Assembly (NCBI GenBank): GCA_014526335.1 | Contig: JACTAT010000010.1 | Coordinates: 6,449,777-6,513,776, forward strand | Length of the DNA: 64,000 nucleotides | Origin: Chrysaora quinquecirrha | Lineage: Eukaryota > Cnidaria > Scyphozoa > Semaeostomeae > Pelagiidae | Reading direction: 5' to 3' | Part shown: piece by piece, positions 54,801-64,000 of the stretch | How positions within the stretch are numbered: the first letter of the stretch is position 1 | Layout of the letters: every line of letters begins with the position of its first letter | The notes under the pieces: model-generated | What the model was told of the DNA's origin: nothing | The model's input: the letters and a program-made list of their open reading frames with translations, nothing else | The model's database searches: none | Program-made: the position numbers and the translations under genes

Positions 54801-57800
54801 CCTTATATCATCTTTTAACATTTCTAACTCAGATCCATCGACCAAATCGACTTTATTCAGTATGATAAGATCAGCCATTGCAACCTGCCTGTTGATAAAC
54901 AACAATTTCTTCGAGTTTCAGAAAACAAAATGGTTAGTAAGCAGGCAAAATATTCATGGCACTTTATAACGATTGTTAGAGTCTAAAATGTCAATAGTCA
55001 AGACTAAAAATCAAATTTGGGATTCTTGGCCTTAAAAATTCCGAAAATATGGTAGGCAGAGAAAGACTAATATTCCCAATAAATGCAAAACATTGGAAAA
55101 GACTGCCTCTGCAGGTGCAAATTTAATCTGATTTACATTTCGAATTCGACTTACACATACTACAAAACTTCTAGTACTTCGCTTAATGCTGCAGCCACGA
55201 AAATGCAAGTATATTCCTTGATAGTTCTTTAATTTCAATTGCACATACAGTTGAATGACTACTGTTCAGAGACATCTGCATGTGAGCAAAGCTCGAAACT
55301 ACTCAAGGAAACATTTGATACACGCGCAAAGTACAATTATAATGTGATTCTCAACTGCAAATGAATGGAACGGGCTTTCTAATTCTTGATTATTTGCAGT
55401 GATAAAAATATTCAACAATGAAAAGTTCCTTAGTGATTTTCTCTTTAGTAATATAAGTTCTTTAAATTTTCGGGCCTTCTACATGTAGGTTTCTTATAAA
55501 GTGGTTCCTTATAAAAAAAAAAGCGTGTAACAGACAAAAACGCATTTAGCTCACCTTGCACATTCATTTATCAGTCCATTCTCCTTTGGTTCTTTGAGAT
55601 ACTAGAAATTAAATGGTTCTTTAAAGAGCTTCACACAAAGCAAGCAATTTAAGGGCGTATTTTTTGGTCATATTCTGTTTTCAGCAGACGCCTTCTCTTT
55701 TCGGCAGATGTCGAAACGTATTTTCGGTACCGTCTTCTGAAAACGGCAGGTTTCGCAGGCCTCCAAAACCTCCCGTCCCCGAAGCTTGAAGGTTTTGCAG
55801 ACATCGCAAGGAATCTCATTCTCCCTTTAGAATGTATGGTTTAGTTCGATTTTGTTCTGATCAGCCTAGCCTTTTCGGCAGCTGTGTTTTTTTGGTGCAG
55901 GAAACTTCTTTCTGCTAAGTCTACCGTTTTCAGCATTCGGAGAGTCTGCCAAAAACCAAAGGTTACCAAAAAATAAGACCTAAAGCACCAGTAAGGTCAA
56001 ACGATTTAGTTCCAGTTTTTTTCTATTCCAACACAAAACTTCCCACTGATTGGATAAATAAGTTCTCTCTTGTGTTGTGGTGTTCCTGCTTGGTTTTTTT
56101 TATTTATCTCTTCACTGCAAGAAGAGCGATTCTTTACTCAGCAGTCAGAGTGGTCTTTCTTTTTAACAATTAGACAGTTAAGGTCATTTGATGTTACCTA
56201 ATCAAAATGAAAGCATCACTGGACTCGTTGGAGCTAAACTGTGAATGTTTAATTTCTAAATGCCATGACATACATTCAACCTTATCTCTTCTATTTAGGG
56301 AAAAAATATGCAATGAATTCACTTATGTTACCCTCTAAGTCCAACGCCACTGAAAGGCCTGCCATTCACAAGCCTAATGGTATTATGATGGGATAGCAAT
56401 AATCACCTTATAGCAATGCTTTGCATCCACCACAGTAACTATTGAATCCAAATATAAATCACAACATAATTCTTCATCTAACCAGAATATTCCTGCTATT
56501 GGTCCAGGATCAGCCAATCCAGTTGTTTCAAGAAGAATGTAATCAAACTTGCCTTTTTTCTGCATTAGGTTTTCAATTGCTTTCACACCATTGTCCCTAG
56601 AAAGATAATACCTTGTTACAAGGGTTTCTAGTCAACTCACCCCACTATCAACTTGCCCAATTGCCAACTTGCCCACTTTAAGATCAACTTGCCCCATTTT
56701 CAAAGCCAACTCCCCCACCTTCAAAGTCAACTCACTCCATCTTAAAAGTCAACTTGCCCTTGCTGAACTGTAAATGTTTAAAGCAGGGGGGGCTCCCCCA
56801 AACCCCCTTTCATCACACTAATATATTCATTCAATGTTATCGTTTTCTATCATTTATTTAATGGTGGGGTGAGTTGACTTGACAGATGGGGCGAGTTGAC
56901 TTTGAAGGTGGGGTGACATGACTTGAAAAAGGTCTGACTTGACCATGTTAAGGTGGGGCAAGTTGGTAGTGGGGCGAGTTGACCTGCTACCGATCAAGCC
57001 TTTCATTTGATGTACATGCTGGCATGATGAGAAGAGTTGCTAGCTCGTTACAATAACAGACAAATGGCAAATGGAATCAAGATATGTAGTCGCATGGAGA
57101 AGGAGGACTGAGTTGGGTCCCATTGCTTAGATTAGACTTGGTCTGTTCAGTGGTCTTTCTGCGCTAGGCAAGAAATCCCTAGCTTGCAAATGCAAGTTTA
57201 TGTGCCTATAAATCCTAGCATTATGCAATCATCAACAGTAACAGGAGGGAGAATGGCAAGCAAGAGCATGAACAAAGACTTGGGCTAATATGATAAGGAT
57301 TTCAAGATTTGAAGTTTACCATCAACTTCTTACATTGATGCAGAAATTCTGTAAAGTTCATTTGTAAAGTCATTATTAAAAGGCTTCTGTTTTAGGAAGA
57401 AAGGCATTTCCCTTAAGAAAATGGATGTTTTCTTGAACAAGAAGGATGCAGTCACTGAAATTTGGGACCAGCCAGGTTCCCCAGAGGTAACTTTCAGCAA
57501 TATTTTGCCAAACTACAATCATGTTAAACATCTACAGCTTGCTACAATAGTATGGGAAAGGGTGCATGTAACTTCAAAAAATGAGAACTTTTGTTGCATA
57601 ACTGCACCTACTTTACTGAACAGCACAAGCAACCATTTCTCAGCTCCAGCCATTCCTCATACAGATCCCCTTCTTGCCCAATGCTTAATGACTGCTCCAG
57701 TGCAGAACCTAAGATGAAGGGGACACTCTTTAGAAATCAGTGTCATCACACATTAATAATACATACGTAGCTGAAACGAATGGGGGCTAGGGTTGTTGAA

Positions 57801-58610
57801 AGTGATCCTAATATGATTTCAGCCTTGTTCTTATTTTCAGTGCCAGGTGCAACCGTCAGCAAGACTAATGAGCAACTGACTAACTCAGAGCTATTAGCTG
57901 ATGGGAAAGGGGTATTTTCATAATACCTGACAAGAAAGTTTTTAACAAATGTGAACATCAGTAGCCAAAAAGAACAAGTGTTAAAACATGAAGCTTGAAG
58001 TGCCTAAGTGTACATTCTTTGTGAAAATGGATCATGATTCTCTGTGAAGGATGCTAAAGACCCCCCTTCACTCCTGTTAGCTGCCTTACAGAGGGAGGAT
58101 TATGATTCTTCAGGGTGCATTCTTTGCAGGATATCTCTGTCATGGCATTTTGAAACTTGTCAGAACATGCTATAGCATTTCCTTAACACAATAGATCTAT
58201 TGTTTTTGGGCCTGGATAGAAGTTACTCTTCATTTGGTGTTGCCTAGTCTCTTATTATCTGTCATCTCTGCCTCAGCATACCAATAAGACGGAATGTCTC
58301 CTGGATTTTGCATACCTTCTCCAAACTCATTCAGTATTACAGCAATCCTCTTTTCATGCTGTTCTGTAAGAATGTATTGCAAAAGTGTAGTCTTTCCTGA
58401 GCCTGAAAAATGAGATAACATTGAGACATTTGAAGATGTAGCTGGAAAAGTTTTTCAAGGAAAATATAAATGCAAAATAAAATTTATCCAAAAGAGATTC
58501 AACTTATACTCACCAAGGTATCCAGTTATTATAGTAACAGGAATCTTCTTGTTTCCCTCAAGCGGAACAAGGTCCGGGCAATCTTCATCATCATCAAAGT
58601 CTTCGCTCAT
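48839..58610 (-). CDS. ZNG1: Zinc-regulated GTPase metalloprotein activator (COBW/CBWD), complete, 13 exons
   Basis: A G3E-family GTPase. ZNG1/CBWD proteins hand zinc to methionine aminopeptidase METAP1, whose zinc finger binds the N-terminal C-P-[ED]-L-V-P motif. Exons: 58610-58514, 58402-58316, 57708-57612, 56596-56407, 55601-55555, 54888-54802, 54567-54523, 53925-53872, 53169-53103, 51949-51881, 50873-50808, 49617-49494, 48903-48839. All have GT-AG borders and phases agree throughout. The total is 1095 nt, 364 aa (human about 395). Motifs: CPDLVPL near residue 11; Walker A GYLGSGKTTL; zinc-binding CLCC in [22 protein letters not shown]4 NKVDL; C-terminal COBW domain from about EISTVTFE, with ILWEK, LRLKGLFS and [13 protein letters not shown]. 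The stop is TGA at 48839-48841. A possible AATAAA is at 48514-48509. Introns host several MITEs, a SINE and a GTCA array. Confidence 0.95.
48926..49474. repeat. (GTCA)n array filling ZNG1 intron 12
   Basis: About 545 bp of nearly pure GTCA on the plus strand, (TGAC)n on the transcript strand. The intron is 48904-49493 (590 bp), so only about 20 bp on each side are non-repetitive. The poly(Ser-Gln-Ser-Val) frame is an artefact. Confidence 0.97.
49907..50040 (-). mobile_element. Penelope-like element 3' end fragment
   Basis: About 130 bp matching, in reverse, 33850-33971 (CGATGATGGGAGACGGATCT, TATCAAAGGCTTGTCATGAT and GTGACTATCATGTC). It lies in ZNG1 intron 11. Confidence 0.75.
50428..50565 (-). 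mobile_element. MULE-like MITE, copy 3
   Basis: 138 bp, TAGACTTATTACATTCGTCG to GGTAACAAGTCTA. Flanking 9-mers are CCTGGATTA (50419-50427) and CCTGGACTA (50566-50574), an 8/9 duplication. The interior is the reverse of 5561-5711. It lies in ZNG1 intron 11. Confidence 0.85.
51067..51235 (-). mobile_element. tRNA-derived SINE, copy 3 (best preserved)
   Basis: The minus strand starts AAGGTGCTGTGGCGTCGTGG, with A box TGGTGTAATCCAG and B box GGTTCGGGTTCGAGCCC, and ends in a TTTCACCTTC-type tail. It matches copy 1 over about 170 bp. It lies in ZNG1 intron 10. Confidence 0.75.
52462..52691. mobile_element. 230-bp MITE with about 40-bp terminal inverted repeats
   Basis: Starts GGCCCATTTCCACTTCGTTC then GCATTCGCT and ends with the inverse AGCGAATGC then GAACGAAGTGGAAATGGGCC. 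Inner GCTAGCGAAC/GTTCGCTAGC words also pair. It lies in ZNG1 intron 9. No clear target duplication. Confidence 0.85.
54172..54463. mobile_element. TA-flanked MITE, relative of 12471-12866
   Basis: Starts CAATCTTTTTTTATAAGAAC and ends TTCTTATAATAAACGAGTG. It is flanked by TA at 54170-54171 and 54464-54465. It lies in ZNG1 intron 7, about 60 bp from exon 7. Confidence 0.7.
55385..55527. mobile_element. MITE fragment, CTTATAAAA family
   Basis: The right end TTCCTTATAAAAAAAAAAGC then GTG is followed by TA. The body (TTATTTGCAGTGATAAAAAT, GGCCTTCTACAT) matches 39810-39955. The left border is uncertain. It ends about 27 bp from exon 5 of ZNG1. Confidence 0.55.
56634..56990. repeat. Inverted repeat of CAACTTGCCC / GGGGCGAGTTG words
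   Basis: Left half 56634-56762 carries repeated TCAACTTGCCCC and CAACTCACCCCA. Right half 56866-56990 carries the inverse GTGGGGTGAGTTGACTT and GGGGCAAGTTG. It could form a hairpin of about 120 bp in ZNG1 intron 3. Confidence 0.75.
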
Positions 58611-59002
58611 TGCTTGCTTGTGCTGTAGCTGTAGTGGCTAGGCCAATGGGCCTAACTAAACGGTGGTATATTTCTTCAGCGAAATTATTGTTCTGCTGGC
58701 TAAACGTCTGGTTAAACTCTTACTCCTGCCTTCTAATTCATTAAGTTTTCTAGAATTACTTTCTCGTTTGAATGAAGCTTACAATATCTATGGGTAAAAG
58801 CAAGAGAAAATATTACTTTTTAGCAGGGTTGTCTAGAGCACTTCTCTTCTCAACCTGACCGCCATTACCATAAACTGCCGAATGCAAATCCATTGTGACA
58901 ATCAGAAAACGTCGCAGATGGCAAAAAAGAACAATAGAACATGCTCCATGTGCGCAAGTTATTCCCTCCCACCTTTCAAAAGCACTTTCTCAAATCATAT
59001 TG

Positions 59003-59044
59003 TGACGTCACTGTGATGTCATAGGTCGCGGAGTTGTGACGTCA
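59003..59044. promoter_or_regulatory. CRE cluster upstream of ZNG1
   Basis: Two perfect palindromic CRE sites, TGACGTCA at 59003-59010 and 59037-59044, with a variant TGATGTCA at 59014-59021. They lie about 390-435 bp upstream of the ZNG1 start codon. TGACGTCA is the CREB/ATF consensus. Function is inferred. Confidence 0.5.
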
Positions 59045-59264
59045 TAGAACAACAACTTTACCGATCTTTTCGTGCGTTGTGCATGTTCAGAAATTGGCAA
59101 ATAAAGGTATCAGTTTCGGTTTTAGGACAACAAAGTCCCGCGCAAATGAATGCACGGTTGGTCCTCCCACCCTGGCACAACCATTTTCAAAAAGTCCCCC
59201 CTTTATATACAAATTGTTGCAATAACGCGCCCCCATTTCACACAAAGATTGCATGAGTTTGGGT

Positions 59265-59345
59265 TCCTCGCTAGAACCCACGCGCTATCCGGCGAGACTC
59301 GAACCTACCACCGCGAGCAGAACTGACCACTCGGCCGTACTGTCA
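59265..59345 (-). repeat. tRNA-like sequence between ATG4 and ZNG1
   Basis: On the minus strand GTACGGCCGAGTGGTCAGTT (A-box region) and GGTAGGTTCGAGTCTCGCC (B-box region) recall a tRNA. I cannot pair an acceptor stem, so it is more likely a SINE head or pseudogene. Confidence 0.45.
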
Positions 59346-60117
59346 TGCCAGCTCGTACGCGAGGAGTATATGCGTATGCCTGTAAACCGTCGTATCATAG
59401 TCAAAAAGACGCAGCAAAAACAGTTTCACGACTGTGCTATCTATCCATATCATTCATTAGCTATTGGTGCTTCTTAATAATAAAAAAAATGAATACACTC
59501 CGCTACGGAAATTTTATTAAAAATCTAACATAGAAAATTAAGGATTGATAAAAAAATCTGACAATTATATTAGAATTATTACATTTCATAAAAGCTAGAA
59601 AGGATGGGGAAATGGCAGTGTTAATAAAACACAATAAACACAAAACGAGAGAAACAGAAAACACGAGGCATAAGCACAACATGAAAGTATATAAGAAAAA
59701 GATGGACAAATAGGGACATAACAAACAATTATTACTGCTATAAAAATTTGAAATTGTCATTGGCAGTAGCGTACCGCAGTTAAGGCTCCCGTAGTTTTTC
59801 GAACTAAGGGCCATTGACCATAAGGGACCCCTGATAGATATTTCGTACAGGGTGTTTTTTGGCCATACTTGGTACAAAGTCGTCCTAAGACCAATCCAAA
59901 AACATTCATTAACCAGAGGACACGTAACTTGCGTTATCCAAGGTTAAAACGGGCATATTTTCAAAAACTTTCTGAATACTCCGAGCCCCCTTCCCCCCGT
60001 GCTCATTTCGCTTCGCCGTCCCTGTACAAGGTGATTTGCATCGTCAAACTAAATCCCTGCGGGCCCCCAGCGTCTCTGTCACGCCACTGGTCATTGGGCC
60101 CATTAAAAAAGTATAGG

Positions 60118-60262
60118 CTTACGAAGGCGATGAGTACTTTCCTCCCACTCTTTCCGAAACAGCTTCTAACAACTACAACAACATACAGCTGTTTCCTCAG
60201 AGTAGCAGGAGCGGGGTGGTGGAGTGTGGAGGAGCGTAGACTACGACGAATGTATTATGTAT
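60118..60262 (+). mobile_element. MULE-like MITE, copy 4 (ends degraded)
   Basis: The interior TTTCCTCCCACTCTTTCCGA, CAGCTGTTTCCTCAGAGTAG and GGAGCGTAGACTACGACGAA matches copies 1 and 3. The ends are altered and no target duplication is evident. A 167-codon plus frame across it is an artefact. Confidence 0.75.
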
Positions 60263-60508
60263 TATGTACTAGTCTTGGCATTGAGAGGGAGGGAGGATTA
60301 TTTAAGTGGCGTAGCAAGCACTATAGGCGGCAGGGGGCAAACATGGTTGGTGTGCCCCAGGGGAGTTCTTAAAACAAAAATCTAACGTTCGTCCTTTACT
60401 GATTCAAATTCTTGAAGGGCATTACTATATACCACTATATACATGCTACTTTAAATTACGAATACAGCTTATATAATTCTGTTAGCCTAGTCATAGTATT
60501 ATAAAATT

Positions 60509-62761
60509 TCATTCAACGACAATATAATCATCAATATCTTTCTTTACACTATCCTGCGTTGTTTTCTCCCTTTTCTTCTTATGTTTTCGATGGTTATGTT
60601 TATGACTATGTTCCTTTCTGTCCCTCCTTTCGATTACACTCCTGTCCATAAAATCTCTAGGGTTAATTTCCCACGAAAACGATCCCAGAGCTGAGGGGAC
60701 GTCTGTATGATGCGGTGTTGCACCGTCGACAGAATCGATTGTTGGTTTGGAGCCATTTGAAAATATAAACATTGGGTATTCGGATCTTTGCATCGGTGGC
60801 TTTAGAACCTTGAAAAAAGGAAAACGTGCAATGTCAAAGATCCCGTATTCTCTTTAGTACCCCCTACCTACAATCATGGACAATAAGTTCAGATTTCTTA
60901 TTGCCCCACCTAGTACCCCCTCCCCCAAATTCACTGTTAGGTATTTTGTTTCACTCGCAACAGAAGTAATCGAATCATCATGCGGGCAACAATGTGTTAT
61001 AAAAGCCATGCGAAATGGATCAAAATTGAATGGGGGAGGGGGGAAAACACATAGACCCAAGTTCTAAGGGCGTGTTCTTCTGAACCCCCAAAAACTTAGG
61101 AGTTTCGAAAACAGAAAGCTTCCAAAAACAAAATCCATGATTTATAAAAAACAATAATTCTGAAAATTCGAGACTTTTTCAAAGTCTGTCAACTTTCGCG
61201 CTAAAACTTCTGCTAAAAGTGCAGTCTTGTTCGAACTTGAAACCGTGAATCTCTCGAATGTTCTGCATTTCATGACAGAAGGTTTTGGAGAGCTCCAAAT
61301 TCTGCCGTTTCCAGAAGACAGGCTTCGAAAACCATACATTCCGAAAAAGGAAGGCTACAGAAAATTGGTCTGGAGTAACACACCCTAAACGACCTATCCA
61401 ATAGATTGACAGCAAGAAGCGAAAACTACGAATCGACTCTCGCAATACGTCTATTCCCAACCCTACCAGTAACCCGTATTGTGGGTATATGAGATCTTCT
61501 TTTATACAAAACCTATCTTCGCAATGATGGCGGCGACGCTGCCCCCCCCCCCAAACTATGCCACTGCTCTGTGGTTCTGATTCTGATTTGCTGAAGGCAT
61601 AATTCTACTACCCCCATTGCAAGTACAAACTATATTAAAGCATTGATACAAAAATTAAATGATAAAGAGAGGGTTAGTAATGACTTTGTCAGGTTTTGCT
61701 CATCAAAGAGACGGACAACATCTGGTTGGTCGCGAGAGGCAGTTCTTTACCGAAGTCTTTATGAAAATGCAAACGCGGAGCTCGAAATATATTGTGAAGA
61801 AAACCGTTTTATTACCTCGACAGATTCTTTGCAAAATTCATCAAAATCTTCTCTTTTTCTACAATAAAAACCAATGCAACATGACGGATCCATTTTTCTT
61901 ATTCCCATCTTCCTCGGAAAGGGACAGTGGAAAGTCTAGAAGATAGACAAATTTCATGAATATAAAACTTCGAACAAACAATTCCATTTATCTATGTGAA
62001 ATTGTTAATGAGTTATAAAAACAATAATTTAAGGTAAGAGTGTAGATAATAACTGCACCAGCCAGGAAAACTTAGCTCCGATAGACCTTTCCAAAGTGGA
62101 CTGGAAAAGCACGACATTTTGAGTAAGGGAATCCTCTCAGCATGCAACGACCAGTTCAGCGAATTTTGCTTTAAACGTCAAAGAAAGGTGAAAGAAAGGG
62201 ATTAACCCAATATCTTGCTTGTTATTGCCAATTTTATAGGGTCTGTTTTACAGCTGAACGGTTTTACATTATAAGTGAACGAGGCTGTAAAATCTCGGCG
62301 GCACATCTCCGTCTATCCATAAGTCATGTTCAATTCAATTCAATTCAAATATACCCCTCAGTGTCTAGTTGGGTTATAGGGTAAGATTATGTTTCGAATT
62401 TGGAAACGCCGAACGTCTCGACGAGTTCTGTCCAAGATAAAAATTGTCGCTCATACAAGACTCACATCAACTGGAAAGTCGTATCTTGACATGTCAACTT
62501 TTGGTTGTACGTAATGAGGATCCAGATGAAGAAGTTTGTTATCTGAAAAAGAAGAATAAATAAAAGTGAGAACAAAGTTTTTCAACAAGAAATCCAGGAA
62601 AATGACACGGGGAGTTATTCCATGGTAAGCTCTTCTATACAGGACAGGGTAATTGCCAATGATATTGTGCCTAGTGTGTGGGAGGATGGTTATATTAAAA
62701 TCGTAAGCGTAGTGGAAAACCTTGAAAAAGCAGATAAGGCTCTCTTTTTATATTGCGAAAG

Positions 62762-62798
<37 letters not shown>

Positions 62799-62805
62799 TA
62801 TCATC

Positions 62806-62840
<35 letters not shown>

Positions 62841-62880
62841 TATCATCATCATCATCGTCATCATCATCATCATCATCATA

Positions 62881-62956
<76 letters not shown>

Positions 62957-63857
62957 TCATCATCATTAGCATTACCATCATCATCGTCGTCGTCACCATC
63001 ATCATCATCCATCATCATGGTCATCATCATCATCATCATCATTATCATCATCATCATCATCAAAATCATCATCATCATCATTATCATTACCATCATCATC
63101 GTCGTCGTCGTCATTATCGTCATCATCATCATCATAATCATCATCATCTACCAACTTCATCGACTAAACCCAAGATGCTAATCCCCTCCTGTATCAAGTA
63201 TCAACCATAGTGGGTACAGGTTCACTAACGTTCTGTTTCCGGGGTTATCTTGTAAAAACGTAACAAAGTACATACCTTGAAACCCTACAAAGTAGAGTGA
63301 ATGTTTCGGTCTTCCGCCAATTATTCCTATACAATGATCCAGCGTTAATAAAGCCTACAAAGGAAAAATAACATTATTACAGACTATTATGTAAAAAAAT
63401 TACTAGTAGCTTAGTCACTCAGTAGTCACTTAGTTGATTGGTGTTTAAAACACAATGCCAACTTAGCAGCATTTTCTGATTGGTGCATTTCGTTCCGCCT
63501 TCTTCAAGTGTTTCGGTCTGTTTGTGACGCTTATACTAAGAGGAATGTATGTCCTTTTAAGCATGTATGTCCAGAAATGCTTCCACTTTTTCTTGCAATT
63601 TTGAAATTTTGTACTGCTCAAAGACCAATAACAATATCATAATCATTAGCATCAATATCATAATCATTAGCATCAACATAATGGTTATAATCATGAAATA
63701 CCCACCTTGATACAAGGACTATAAATTGGGTTCAGTCCCTCACCGCCCAGCCGCACAGGGACAAGAATAAGAACAGCCCTCCACATTTTGTCTTTACAGT
63801 CTTCATTTGTACAATTTTTACATTGGGTTGCCACGTTTATCACATCTTCTTTATACA
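60509..63857 (-). CDS. ATG4C/D: ATG4C/D-type autophagy cysteine protease (3' half, 5 exons)
   Basis: ATG4 proteases prime and de-lipidate ATG8/LC3 in the cytosol. Exons 63857-63706, 63354-63276, 62542-62466, 61935-61816 and 60808-60509 have AG/GT borders and matching phases, and encode about 242 residues. Motifs in order: [45 protein letters not shown] (D and H of the catalytic triad), [32 protein letters not shown], and [16 protein letters not shown] and PKHSLYF favour the C/D subgroup. The catalytic Cys lies upstream, off the right edge. The last exon has an unusual basic run ([13 protein letters not shown]) and ends DDYIVVE, an acidic-Y-x-x-V form that fits an ATG8-interacting (LIR) motif, as known at ATG4 C-termini. 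It lies tandem to and upstream of ZNG1, with a 1.9-kb gap. Confidence 0.9.
62760..63150. repeat. (CAT)n microsatellite in an ATG4 intron
   Basis: About 390 bp of CATCAT, purer than the array at 6120-6545. It lies between ATG4 exons 63276 and 62542. Poly-His, poly-Ile and poly-Asp frames are artefacts. Confidence 0.95.
63418..63535. repeat. Dispersed repeat, GATTGGTGTTTAAAACACAA family, copy in ATG4 intron
   Basis: TTGATTGGTGTTTAAAACAC then AATGCCAAC, TGATTGGTGCATTTCGTTCC and GTTTCGGTCTGTTT match 48056-48245 and 52350-52465. Confidence 0.65.
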
Positions 63858-64000
63858 CTAAACGAAAATAAAAATAATTGAAATAAAATAATTCTCCCGG
63901 GAGGGAGCACTTCGTCAAATTTTGTAAGGGACGTGCCCGACTTTATACCAATGCATACCCGACTTTGTACCAATTTTCCATAAAAATCGTGAAAATGGAG

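Noticed and set aside
57421..57717. 98-codon plus-strand frame
   Set aside because: It is antisense to ZNG1 exon 3 (57612-57708), whose splice sites and CLCC motif are unambiguous.
59869..60372. 167-codon plus-strand frame
   Set aside because: Its second half translates the MITE at 60118-60262 and its start is unsupported.
62622..63210. Poly-His, poly-Ile and poly-Asp frames up to 162 codons
   Set aside because: They are translations of the intronic (CAT)n array in ATG4.

Overview
The window looks like animal nuclear DNA. It is AT-rich, its conserved genes are split by short GT-AG introns with phases that match exon to exon, it carries ETS domains (a family restricted to animals), and it is full of eukaryotic transposons and satellites. 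The host is probably an invertebrate, but I cannot name the species. Most of the 64 kb is repeats. Most open reading frames longer than 60 codons are chance frames in microsatellites or transposons.  Host genes, left to right. (1) The 5' part of ATP6V0B (V-ATPase c'' proteolipid) is on the minus strand, with three exons at 491-2835 and the rest off the left edge. (2) Three paralogous ETS-type genes lie on the plus strand, centred on exons at 11785-12047, 31169-33235 and 44421-47142. Each has a phase-1 intron just before the ETS domain. The third is cut inside its ETS exon by a LINE tail. (3) ZNG1 (CBWD; zinc-regulated GTPase, zinc chaperone) is on the minus strand. I assembled it completely from 13 exons, 58610 down to 48839, 364 aa. 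(4) The 3' half of an ATG4C/D-type autophagy protease is on the minus strand, five exons at 60509-63857, with the catalytic-Cys part off the right edge.  Mobile elements. A 5.0-kb Ty3/Gypsy element (6546-11551) has identical 127-bp LTRs. In place of a tRNA primer site it has a 14-nt segment exactly complementary to the predicted 5' end of its own RNA, which points to Tf1-like self-priming. Other elements are a Penelope-like fragment with inverted ends, a CR1/L2-like LINE tail, tRNA-derived SINEs, and several MITE families. One MITE family has clear 9-bp target duplications.  Two large inverted-repeat structures stand out. At 17.3-19.1 kb, arms made of a roughly 20-bp tandem array enclose an intact single-exon C2H2 zinc-finger ORF. 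At 22.2-25.4 kb there is a nested foldback element.  Satellites include a 171-bp array (26.7-28.2 kb), a roughly 67-bp/200-bp higher-order array (13.0-14.2 kb), a 14-bp array rich in AGGTCA half-sites (35.5-36.4 kb), a TAAC/GTTA tetranucleotide domain that flips strand (40.9-43.7 kb), two CAT arrays, and a GTCA array that fills almost all of ZNG1 intron 12. No rRNA gene, functional tRNA gene or CRISPR array was seen.
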